A program made the translations under genes and the position numbers. 7,029 nt of DNA from JBPOIS01 sp052034295 (GTDB taxonomy: Bacteria; Pseudomonadota; Gammaproteobacteria; Pseudomonadales; Moraxellaceae), in the NCBI GenBank assembly GCA_052034295.1, contig JBPOIS010000169.1:1-7029 (forward strand), written 5' to 3'. This document shows, piece by piece, positions 1-6,538 of this stretch. Under the pieces are notes generated by a model that saw only the letters and a list, made by a program, of their open reading frames with translations, had not been told where the DNA came from and searched no databases. The stretch's first letter is position 1; every line of letters begins with the position of its first letter.

Positions 1-112
1 AACCCATCGCGCCGACACCCAACATAAAAATCACCATGCCCGCTTCTGCCGAGACCAGACTGGCCAGCGCAGCCAGCAGCCAGATGACCACCGCCGAGCC
101 CCACTTGAGCAT
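1..112 (-). CDS. Possible N-terminus of a membrane protein, running off the left edge
   Basis: Reading leftward from an ATG at 112-110, 37 codons are open to the window edge. They encode a strongly hydrophobic stretch: a first helix around residues 6-20 (AVVIWLLAALASLV) and a second from about 25 (GMVIFMLGVGAMG). Most codons end in G or C, as in the other genes here. It cannot be an intact gene together with a CBS gene covering the same bases on the other strand, so one of the two frames is a shadow. I favour this one for bases 1-112, because the opposing frame there reads as low-complexity Ala/Ser/Thr. Only a weak GCGGA precedes the start, and I do not recognise the family. Confidence 0.3.
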   Translation of the reverse strand, partial: MLKWGSAVVIWLLAALASLVSAEAGMVIFMLGVGAMG

Positions 113-278
113 TCCGCATTGCCTGTCGCTGATGACCGACAAGCACATCCGTCACCTGCCTGTGGTGGATCAGGATGGTACGCTGGTCGGGATGCTGTCG
201 ATTGGTGATCTGGTCGAAGCCATGATCGAACACCGGCAAAAAATGATCGAGCAGTTGCAGGAATATATCAGCGGCTAA
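36..278 (+). CDS. CBS domain protein, C-terminal half (5' part missing or outside window)
   Basis: This is the end of a CBS-pair protein, a family whose tandem CBS motifs bind adenine nucleotides and often act as regulatory modules. From the ATG at 36 the 80 residues hold one clear CBS motif at about 28-64, including HIRHLPVVD (37-45) and LVGMLSIGDLV (50-60). The tail IEQLQEYISG is how many small two-CBS proteins of roughly 140 residues end. The first CBS motif is not present. Residues 1-26 are Ala/Ser/Thr-rich and do not resemble the usual linker, and the stretch from MTT (17) to CLSLM is about four residues shorter than usual. The frame is open to the left edge, so the protein could start outside the window. 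ATG36 and ATG84 both lack a ribosome binding site. I think the recognisable part (from about base 114) is a 5'-truncated remnant. The CBS identity is firm; the start is not. Confidence 0.75.
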   Translation: MPASAETRLASAASSQMTTAEPHLSIPHCLSLMTDKHIRHLPVVDQDGTLVGMLSIGDLVEAMIEHRQKMIEQLQEYISG

Positions 279-297
279 AGGGCGGGCCGGTCAGGGT

Positions 298-519
298 TTA
301 TGATGGGCTGCTTTGCGATTTCTTATCCGTCCACGTCGCCCTTAAAAATAGCACCAGCCCCAACACGGCATTAACTGCGGCCAGCAGCAAAATAATCCCT
401 GCGCTTCCACACAGAAACTTCGTGCCAATTTTTTCTCCAAACAACACCAGCCAGCACCACCCCCCAGCAAGCAGCCATTTCAGCAGTTTTTGCCAATCAG
501 GCATTTTTAAAATGTTCAT
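298..519 (-). CDS. Small hypothetical two-helix membrane protein
   Basis: A 73-residue protein of unknown function. Two hydrophobic segments are visible: residues about 12-28 (LLKWLLAGGWCWLVLFG) and 38-60 (AGIILLLAAVNAVLGLVLFL), joined by a short loop containing EKIGTKF. A polar, basic tail (TDKKSQSSPS) follows. This suggests a helical hairpin in the inner membrane with both ends in the cytoplasm. The start ATG follows a T-run, with only a weak GGA about 10 bases upstream and no good Shine-Dalgarno. The gene ends 19 bases from the stop of the CBS fragment, to which it is convergent. It lies 131 bases downstream of hrpA in the same direction, so it could be read by transcription continuing from hrpA. 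The hydrophobic pattern supports a real gene, but there is no family match that I recognise. Confidence 0.5.
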   Translation of the reverse strand: MNILKMPDWQKLLKWLLAGGWCWLVLFGEKIGTKFLCGSAGIILLLAAVNAVLGLVLFLRATWTDKKSQSSPS

Positions 520-650
520 GTAAAAAAATCCGGCGGGGCTGATGGCAGTCTAACAAAAGTCAACAAACCCCTCAACGTCCGGAAAATCACCGGCCATTTG
601 TGTGTAATCCCTTGAGCACATCAGCCAGTCATCAAGCGCATGGGATTTCT

Positions 651-3600
651 TTATTCCTGCTCCGCCCACCACTGCGCCAGCCGCTTGTCCGAGACCGGAT
701 AGCGGGTTTTCATCGGCTGGGCAAACAGGCCGATGCGCCACTCCTCCAGGGCCCAGCGCACCTGGGCCAGTCGCGGCTCCAGTTCACGGCCCTGGAGTTT
801 TGCCATCCACGGGTCGAGCTGGCGGATCGCCGCCAGATCGCGGCTGAGGTTGTTGGGCAGGCGCTCCAGCCGCTGGTTCAGTGCCTTCAGGTAGCGCGGA
901 TACTCCCGCCAGTGCTGCACGTCGATGCTGAACACAAAATCGCCCAGATGCAACCCATCGAGCTGGTCCTCCATGTCGTGGATCGGGGTTTTAAAGACCT
1001 TTTCATCCAGCATCAGCAGGCGGCTGCGGATCTGTTGCCACTGGGTGAAAATCTCGGTCAGGTCGCGCAGCACGGTCTGGCCCTCGCTGAGGAACTGCCC
1101 CTTGCGTGCCTGCCACAGCGCCGCAAACGCGGCAGCCGTCAGCGGCAGGTCGTCCGGCTGGGCCAAAAAAGTGGCGTCCAGCGTGGCGGTGATCAGCATC
1201 CGCTCCAGCTGGGCCCGGTCCCCCAGCGGCGCAAAGGTCAGGATCAGCGGCTTGGGCAGTTGTTTTTTGAGTTGACGGGCCAGATCGCCCAGTTGCTGCT
1301 CCAGCAGGCGCAGCACCCCCAGCCGATGCTGGTCGCGGGCGGTGGCCTCATCGCCAAAGCCCTGCTGCACCACCCCGCCCTCCAGCGATGGCACCGGTAC
1401 CAGCGCCTGATACTGGCTGACCGTGAGCCCGGCCACGCTGCGGCGCTCTTCAAACACAAAGGCCGCCGGAAAGCTGTTTTGTTCGCCCTTCACCTGCCGC
1501 ACCGGCGCGGTGGCCTGAACCCGGCAGCGCGCCTGTAGCTCGTCCAGATCACGCCCCTGCGCCAGCACACGTTTTTTCTGGTCAATCACCTCAACCGTGG
1601 GCCGCAGATAGCCCGGCAGTTGCGACAGGTCAAAATCCTGCGCCCGGATGCCATGCCGCGACAGTTGCGCCACCAGTTGCGCCAGCAGGCCCTGTGGTTT
1701 GGCGGGGTCCAGCAGCGGGATCAGCCGCGCCGCCGTGTCGGGGATCGGCACCAGTTTTTTGCGCTGTTCCTTGGGCAGGCTTTTCAGCAGGGCCTCCACC
1801 AGCGCCGCGCGCCAGCCGGGAACGCCCCAGGCCAGCTGCTGGCCATCGAGCTGGGCCAGCGCCTGCACCGGCACGGTCACGGTGGCACCGTCGCGCTCGT
1901 CATTGGGGTCAAAACGGTAGCGGGTCGGCAGCTCCAGCCGCCCCAGCTGCCAGCGCTCGGGGTAAGCCGCCTGCTCGCCCTGTGCCAGCACCGACGGGTC
2001 ACGCAACAGGTCGGCCTCAGGGATGTGCAAAAAGTCCGGCTGCTGTTTTTCCACCTCACTGCGCCAGTCCTCGAAGCGCTTGCGGGTGGCCACGTCGGCC
2101 GGCAGCCGGGCGTCATACCAGTCAAAAATCTGCGCCTCATCCACCAGCAGGTCACGGCGGCGCAACTTGTCTTCAATGCGCTGGATGGCCTGAATCTGTG
2201 CCTGATTGTGGCTCAGAAAGGGCGCATTCACCCCCAGCGCAAACGGGCTGTCCACCTGTGCCTTGCCCTGATGGCGCTTGATCGCCTGTCCGGGCCGCAG
2301 GTGCTCCAGCTCAGTGTGGTCCTCCCAGCGCGGCTGGTCATTCAGTTCGGCCAGTTCATCCAGCCGGGGCACCAGCGCTTCCTGGATGAAAATCCGCCGC
2401 GCCGCCGCCGGGTCGATTTTTTCATAGTGGCTGACCGGCTGTTTATGATAAATCACCAGTCCAAACAGGCTGACCTGGGCAAAGGCATTCACGCTGCCGG
2501 TTTTTTTTGACCAGTGCGGCTCAAAATAATGGATTTTCAGCAAGTCCCGCGCAGCACTGACGATCCATTCCGGCTCGATTCTGGCCAGGGTGCGCAGCCA
2601 CACCTGGGTGGTTTCGACGATCTCAAAGGCCATCAGCCAGTCTGCGGTTTTTTTGTGCAGCACGCTGGCGGGAAACACCCGGGCCTTTTGCTGGCGCACC
2701 GCCAGATATTCGCCCTTGACGTCGGTTTTTTGTGCCACAAACGACAGCAGTCCGGTCAACAGCGCCCGGTGCAGGTTTTCATAGGTCGCGGGCTGGTCGC
2801 TGAGCGACAGCTTGAGGTCCTGACACATCTCGGCCAGTTGCCGGTGGGTGTGCCGCCATTCGCGCAGGCGCAGCCAGCTCAGGTAGTGTGATTTGGCAAA
2901 GCTGCGGCGCTGGGTTTCCGAAAGTCTTTCGGCTTCCATGTGCTGCCACAGCTTGAGAAAAAACAGAAAATCCGAGTCCGGCTCGCGGAACAGCGCGTGT
3001 TTCTGGTCGGCCTGGGTCTGTTTGTCGGCCGGGCGCTCGCGCACGTCCTGCACCGACAGGGCACTGACAATCACCAGCACCTCGCGCAACACTCCAAAAT
3101 GCGCGCCCCCGATCAGCATGCGCGCCAGCCGGGGGTCGATCGGCAGCCGGGCCATCATCTGCCCGGTGCGGGTCAGGCCGGGTTGGCCTTCGCCCAGCGC
3201 GCCCAGCTCGGTGAGCAGCTTGCGGCCATCATTCACCAGCCGGTAATCGGGCGGGTCGATGAAATCAAACGACTCCACCTCACCCAGCCGCAGGTTTTCC
3301 ATTTGCAGGATCACCGAGGCCAGGTTGGTGCGGCGGATCTCCGGCTCGGTGAACGCTGGCCGGGCCAGAAAATCGGCTTCGCTGTACAGGCGGATGCACA
3401 GCCCCGGCGCAATCCGGCCACAGCGGCCCTTGCGCTGGTTGGCAGCGGCCTGGCTGATGGCTTCGATCGGCAGGCGCTGCACCCGCGAGCGGTAGTTGTA
3501 GCGGGAGATCCGCGCAAAGCCCGGATCGATCACATAGCGGATGTTGGGCACGGTCAGCGCGGTTTCGGCGACGTTGGTGGCGAGGATGATGCGCCGCCCG

Positions 3601-4715
3601 CGTCCGCTGGGGTGAAAGATTTTTTGCTGTTCGGCCAGGGCCAGCCGCGCATACAGCGGCAGCACTTCGGTGTGGCGCGGGCCGTGTTTTTCCAGCGTCT
3701 CCTGCAGCTCACGGATTTCCTGTTCGGTGCTGGCAAAAATCAGGATATCGGCCTGTTCGGGATGGCCTTTTTGCTGCGCATCCTCGTAACACTCTTCCAC
3801 CGCCCGCACCACGGCACGCGGCAGGTTTTCCTCAAAATCATCAAAGGCATCATCATCACTGCCGTGGACGAATTCACCCGCTGGCAGGTCAGTGGCCAAA
3901 GGTCGATAGCGCACCTCAACCGGAAAGCTGCGCCCTTCGACCTCAAACACCGGCGCATCATTGAAATAGCGGCTGAAGCGCTGCACATCCAGCGTGGCCG
4001 AAGTGACGATGACTTTCAGATCCTGTCGCTTGGGCAGCAGGCGACGCAGGTAGCCCAGGATGAAATCAATGTTCAGGCTGCGCTCGTGGGCCTCGTCGAT
4101 GATCAGGGTGTCATAGCGGCTCAGGAAACGGTCCTGGGCCAGTTCGGCCAGCAAAATCCCGTCGGTCATCAGCCGGATCAGCGCGTTGTGGTCGCCGGTT
4201 TCATTGAAGCGTACCTTGAACCCCACCGTCTGCCCCAGCGGCTCGCCCAGCTCCTCGGCGATGCGCTGCGCCACACTGCGTGCCGCCAGCCGCCGGGGCT
4301 GGGTGTGGCCAATCAGGCCGGTGATGCCGCGACCGGCCTGCAGGGCAATCTGTGGCAACTGGGTGGTCTTGCCGGAACCGGTCTCGCCTGCGACGATGAT
4401 CACCTGATGGTCGCCGATGGCCTGCCGCAGGCGGTCGGCGGCCTGTGAGACCGGCAGGTCGGCATTCAGGCGGATGGTGGGCACGCGGGCGGCCCGCTGG
4501 GCCACTTCAGTCTGGGAACGGAGCAGCCGGTCGCGGTATTTTTCGCTGTTGCCGAGCTTCTGCTGGCGCAGCAGCCGCAGTGGGTGCAGGTCGCGGGCCA
4601 TGACCGGCGCATCGGCAGGCAGGGTCGGGACCGCTGCGGGGGGCAGATCCGGCGCTGCTTCGGGAACGGATGGCGATTCAGCAGGGGCGGCAGGGACGGT
4701 GGGCAGATCGGCCAA
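651..4715 (-). CDS. hrpA: ATP-dependent RNA helicase HrpA (DEAH-box)
   Basis: A cytoplasmic DEAH/RHA-family RNA helicase. The E. coli homologue is known for fimbrial mRNA processing and for acting on stalled, collided ribosomes. Numbered from the TTG at 4715 (1354 residues; E. coli about 1300): Walker A GETGSGKT 110-117, DEAH 207-210, SAT 239-241, TNVAET 380-385 and QRKGRCGR 427-434. A helicase-associated (HA2) region and OB-fold follow to about 720, then the long bacterial C-terminal domain (DUF3418) ending in the conserved YPVSDKRLAQ. All motor motifs are intact. The start is uncertain. The open frame extends to a TTG at 4817, but the first 34 codons there look non-coding. TTG4715 has GAGAG seven bases upstream and opens a Pro/Ala-rich leader. 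ATG4601 would give about 1316 residues, closest to the family, but lacks a ribosome binding site. An acidic insert (about 287-296, DDDAFDDFEE) is absent from E. coli HrpA. The identity is certain. Confidence 0.97.
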   Translation of the reverse strand: MADLPTVPAAPAESPSVPEAAPDLPPAAVPTLPADAPVMARDLHPLRLLRQQKLGNSEKYRDRLLRSQTEVAQRAARVPTIRLNADLPVSQAADRLRQAIGDHQVIIVAGETGSGKTTQLPQIALQAGRGITGLIGHTQPRRLAARSVAQRIAEELGEPLGQTVGFKVRFNETGDHNALIRLMTDGILLAELAQDRFLSRYDTLIIDEAHERSLNIDFILGYLRRLLPKRQDLKVIVTSATLDVQRFSRYFNDAPVFEVEGRSFPVEVRYRPLATDLPAGEFVHGSDDDAFDDFEENLPRAVVRAVEECYEDAQQKGHPEQADILIFASTEQEIRELQETLEKHGPRHTEVLPLYARLALAEQQKIFHPSGRGRRIILATNVAETALTVPNIRYVIDPGFARISRYNYRSRVQRLPIEAISQAAANQRKGRCGRIAPGLCIRLYSEADFLARPAFTEPEIRRTNLASVILQMENLRLGEVESFDFIDPPDYRLVNDGRKLLTELGALGEGQPGLTRTGQMMARLPIDPRLARMLIGGAHFGVLREVLVIVSALSVQDVRERPADKQTQADQKHALFREPDSDFLFFLKLWQHMEAERLSETQRRSFAKSHYLSWLRLREWRHTHRQLAEMCQDLKLSLSDQPATYENLHRALLTGLLSFVAQKTDVKGEYLAVRQQKARVFPASVLHKKTADWLMAFEIVETTQVWLRTLARIEPEWIVSAARDLLKIHYFEPHWSKKTGSVNAFAQVSLFGLVIYHKQPVSHYEKIDPAAARRIFIQEALVPRLDELAELNDQPRWEDHTELEHLRPGQAIKRHQGKAQVDSPFALGVNAPFLSHNQAQIQAIQRIEDKLRRRDLLVDEAQIFDWYDARLPADVATRKRFEDWRSEVEKQQPDFLHIPEADLLRDPSVLAQGEQAAYPERWQLGRLELPTRYRFDPNDERDGATVTVPVQALAQLDGQQLAWGVPGWRAALVEALLKSLPKEQRKKLVPIPDTAARLIPLLDPAKPQGLLAQLVAQLSRHGIRAQDFDLSQLPGYLRPTVEVIDQKKRVLAQGRDLDELQARCRVQATAPVRQVKGEQNSFPAAFVFEERRSVAGLTVSQYQALVPVPSLEGGVVQQGFGDEATARDQHRLGVLRLLEQQLGDLARQLKKQLPKPLILTFAPLGDRAQLERMLITATLDATFLAQPDDLPLTAAAFAALWQARKGQFLSEGQTVLRDLTEIFTQWQQIRSRLLMLDEKVFKTPIHDMEDQLDGLHLGDFVFSIDVQHWREYPRYLKALNQRLERLPNNLSRDLAAIRQLDPWMAKLQGRELEPRLAQVRWALEEWRIGLFAQPMKTRYPVSDKRLAQWWAEQE

Positions 4716-4863
4716 GGAGAGGCTCTCAACACAGCAAAGAAACAGGCGGTATTTTGGGGCGCTGTGCGGCAAAGACAAGCGGTTTTTGACCAGCACCCCC
4801 CAAAAAATGCAAGACAACCATTCAGGATTTGAATGCTTTTTATTTGAATACTATCCACCACCT

Positions 4864-4883
4864 TAAAAAACAAGAGTTTTTTA
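4864..4883. repeat. AT-rich inverted repeat upstream of hrpA
   Basis: TAAAAAAC (4864-4871) and GTTTTTTA (4876-4883) form a perfect 8-base inverted repeat around the loop AAGA. On either strand the stem is followed by a few mixed bases rather than a clear U-tract, and it holds only one G-C pair. It could weakly end transcripts of the 279-residue gene before hrpA, or simply be AT-rich spacer. Confidence 0.25.
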
Positions 4884-4892
4884 CAAAAGAGA

Positions 4893-4979
4893 TTATCGCG
4901 ATATAAAAAGACAACCTCTCTTTACTTTAATCCAAAAATCCTTCAGCTCGGCAACAGAAATTGGATTGTTGATTGACAT
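4893..4979 (-). CDS. Candidate 28-codon ORF between the 279-aa gene and hrpA
   Basis: A short minus-strand frame starts at ATG 4979, with GGAG nine bases upstream (4992-4989), and ends at TAA 4893. It begins MSINNPISVAELKDFW and continues as IKVKRGCLFISR. The first 20 residues read like the amphipathic start of a larger soluble protein rather than random translation, and the frame then stops abruptly. It begins 55 bases after the stop of the 279-residue gene, in the same AT-rich segment and direction. It may be a genuine micro-ORF, the 5' stub of a gene cut off by a deletion, or chance. I recognise no family. Confidence 0.25.
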   Translation of the reverse strand: MSINNPISVAELKDFWIKVKRGCLFISR

Positions 4980-5033
4980 CCGGGGTCACTCCAAAAAATT
5001 CGCATTAAGGCTTTACAATAATCAATCGCGCAA

Positions 5034-5873
5034 TTACTTGCACTGAGACACATCATAAATACGCAGGCTCCTGACCGCCTGTTTGGAGACCTCTTCAATC
5101 TGCCGCCATTTCGGCAACAAATTGCGGCTATAATTCATATTAATCTGTATTTTAGCTTCAGGGTACATGTTGATTTTATGATCACATCTAGGGTTTCTTC
5201 CCGTCCCACACCGAATATAAGTGGCAGGCAAACCCCTGCCGTCCTTTAAAAAATAAATATCCGTCGATCGGTATAACCCCAGTCTATATTTATATTCATT
5301 ATCATAACCCTCTTTTACCCATATCTGATACGCCTGAAGGCCAGGGATATCCGAGTTAAATTTAACAGCTTTTCCATAGCCGTTACCCTGAATAGGCAGC
5401 CATAATTTTTCATTCTCGACAGACCCCTCCCCTGTATAATACTGACCCGCAGCCATGCCGACACTAACCCATTGATCATTTTCCTTGAAATTATTCGGCG
5501 GCGAATCGAAAGTTTTTTGCTTCATAAAGATTTCTCCAGTATCTGGATTCACATCAATCCGCAACCCTGAAAATTTTGTCTTCCACGTGATCATCGGACT
5601 TGGACCCATCATTTTTCCAATCAGCGGTTTGCGCTCATCGTCACGCTCTGTCACATCCACTGCATGCACTGGCACCTTAACCAACATGCCACCTAAATCC
5701 CCCACGTAGTAGCCAGGGCAGACCGATTTTGTTGACTGAAACAAATGCCCAAAGCCATTCCACCATGACACAAAATCGAGCAATAAAAGCGTTATCAAAA
5801 ATCGTTTAATCCAACGATATAACGCAGGATGGGCTGAGCGAAATGCACCAAGTCTTTTTAACAAAAAATCCAT
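5034..5873 (-). CDS. Hypothetical membrane-anchored extracytoplasmic protein, 279 aa
   Basis: I do not recognise this protein with confidence. The N-terminus is basic (KR 6-7, R12, R20, KR 23-24) and is followed by one hydrophobic segment at about 22-38 (FLITLLLLDFVSWW). There is no signal-peptidase or lipobox pattern, so an uncleaved anchor with the remaining ~240 residues in the periplasm is likely. The outer domain is rich in aromatic residues and glycine and contains four cysteines (52, 222, 230, 278), an even number compatible with disulfides. The end (about 220-270) has the order IRCG, RC, a beta-like KIQINMNY and LLPKWRQIEE. From memory this resembles the C-termini of some uncharacterised lipoprotein or immunity-like proteins near type VI effector genes, but that is weak. 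The start is well supported: ATG 5873 has GGAG seven bases upstream. It lies 33 bases after the 41-codon ORF. Its base composition is AT-richer than hrpA, suggesting acquisition. Confidence 0.8.
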   Translation of the reverse strand: MDFLLKRLGAFRSAHPALYRWIKRFLITLLLLDFVSWWNGFGHLFQSTKSVCPGYYVGDLGGMLVKVPVHAVDVTERDDERKPLIGKMMGPSPMITWKTKFSGLRIDVNPDTGEIFMKQKTFDSPPNNFKENDQWVSVGMAAGQYYTGEGSVENEKLWLPIQGNGYGKAVKFNSDIPGLQAYQIWVKEGYDNEYKYRLGLYRSTDIYFLKDGRGLPATYIRCGTGRNPRCDHKINMYPEAKIQINMNYSRNLLPKWRQIEEVSKQAVRSLRIYDVSQCK

Positions 5874-5906
5874 TTATCACTCCGTAATGCTAATCAAAAA
5901 AACAAA

Positions 5907-6032
5907 TCAATAAAGCCTCTGTATCGTGTCCACCAATTTATGGCAGATGGTTTTTTGCACATCAGAAGGGTTGATCAAGACCTCCGTCAAACCTAGATTT
6001 ATGGGCTTGGCCGAGTCATTTAAGAATCGCAT
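5907..6032 (-). CDS. Candidate small ORF, 41 aa, with strong ribosome binding site
   Basis: The frame runs from ATG 6032 to TGA 5907. An AAAGGG Shine-Dalgarno lies seven bases upstream, and an in-frame stop at 6045-6047 fixes this ATG as the start. The peptide begins MRFLNDSAKPINLGLTEV and ends LVDTIQRLY. It has balanced composition, one cysteine (30), no membrane helix, no double-glycine leader site and no poly-residue run. It begins 46 bases after the hlyD remnant stops and ends 33 bases before the 279-residue gene starts, all in one direction, so co-transcription is likely. It could be a true small protein, a leader peptide for the next gene, or the N-terminal stub of a deleted larger gene. 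No family is recognised. Confidence 0.45.
   Translation of the reverse strand: MRFLNDSAKPINLGLTEVLINPSDVQKTICHKLVDTIQRLY
5961..5990 (-). promoter_or_regulatory. Possible sigma70-type promoter for the 279-aa gene
   Basis: On the minus strand TTGACG (5990-5985, 5/6 to consensus) is followed 18 bases later by TCTGAT (5966-5961, 4/6). Transcription would start about 80 bases before the 279-residue gene. The pair lies inside the 41-codon ORF. The match is marginal in AT-rich DNA and nothing else supports it. Confidence 0.2.
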
Positions 6033-6078
6033 ATTTTTACCCTTTCAGTGATCTAGACAGGTCATTGGAAATCACGTC

Positions 6079-6336
6079 TTATCGCTCCCCCAGCGACTCA
6101 TGCAGCGTCTTGGTGATCGGCTTGGTCAGATACGACAGCACCGTCCGATCCAGCGCCTTGATGTCCACCACCGCCGTCATCCCCGGCCGCACCACCATGT
6201 TCTGGCTGTGGTGCCCCTTGAATTCCCGCCCCTCAATCCGCACATGCACCCGATAGTACGCCACCGTGCCGTTGCGCGTCTCCTCGGTCAGCGTGTCCGG
6301 ACTGAGGTGGGCAGGGCCGCAAAAACAGCGGCTCAC
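6079..6336 (-). pseudogene. C-terminal remnant of HlyD-family type I secretion adaptor
   Basis: The product end is that of a periplasmic adaptor (membrane fusion protein), which links the inner-membrane ABC exporter to the TolC-type outer-membrane channel in type I secretion. Recognisable sequence runs from LSPDT (codon at 6306) to the stop: a beta strand YYRVHVRIEG, the turn RPGMTAVVDIK, and the classic ending RTVLSYLTKPITKTLHESLGER-like tail (Leu/Ser/Tyr then SLGER). Family members are about 400-480 residues; only about 75 remain. Upstream the frame continues for some 17 unrelated codons to an in-frame TAA near 6357, and I see no HlyD sequence in either other minus-strand frame there. This is therefore a deletion joint rather than a simple frameshift. 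The nearest start is a GTG at 6336 with no convincing binding site. No ABC exporter or TolC gene is in view. The fragment is most likely non-functional, but it may carry transcription into the two ORFs that follow. Confidence 0.8.
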
Positions 6337-6538
6337 GCATGCCCCCCTGACCCAGCAAGCTTACACCCTCTTTCCCCCCGGCTGGCACAGCCTCGCACGG
6401 CAGGTGTTGGCGCAGGTTGCAAAACCCCGCTCACTCCCGCAAGATCAGCCGCAGGGCTTCGCGCCCCGGACCACTGGCCTGCAGTGGCTGCCGGGCCGAT
6501 GGCTGGTTGGCCTGTTTTTCATCCTGTCGAGGTGTTTC
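6337..6538. other. Gap between hlyD remnant and DUF1993 gene
   Basis: These 202 GC-rich bases hold no gene that I recognise. The plus frame continuous with DUF1993 is open throughout, but the translated text (for example LTQQAYTLFPPGWHSLARQV) matches nothing I know. A 6-base inverted repeat, CCACTG at 6471-6476 with CAGTGG at 6482-6487, has no T-run after it. The breakpoint that removed the rest of hlyD lies at the left end of this stretch, near 6306. Confidence 0.4.

Noticed and set aside
520..650. Possible terminator after hrpA (two CCGG copies flanking TGATTTT)
   Set aside because: The stem would be only 4 base pairs with no following U-tract, so it is not a convincing intrinsic terminator.
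600..1538. Long plus-strand open frame (312 codons) opposite the 3' part of hrpA
   Set aside because: It is antisense to conserved hrpA codons. Its composition (Gln/Leu/Arg/His-rich) is typical of the reverse of a GC-rich gene, and no family is recognisable.
2940..4448. 502-codon plus-strand open frame
   Set aside because: It lies entirely opposite the helicase core motifs of hrpA, with shadow-like composition and no domain.
4835..4882. Possible hrpA promoter (TTGTTT, 17 bases, TATTCA on the minus strand)
   Set aside because: The -10 matches only 3/6 and the AT-rich background produces many equal candidates.
4800..6340. Insertion-sequence or transposon ends around the AT-rich segment
   Set aside because: By eye I found no matching terminal inverted repeats, target duplications or transposase fragments at either edge.
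6471..6487. Inverted repeat CCACTG/CAGTGG with a 5-base loop
   Set aside because: There is no T-run on either side, the stem is short, and it is close to what chance gives in GC-rich DNA.
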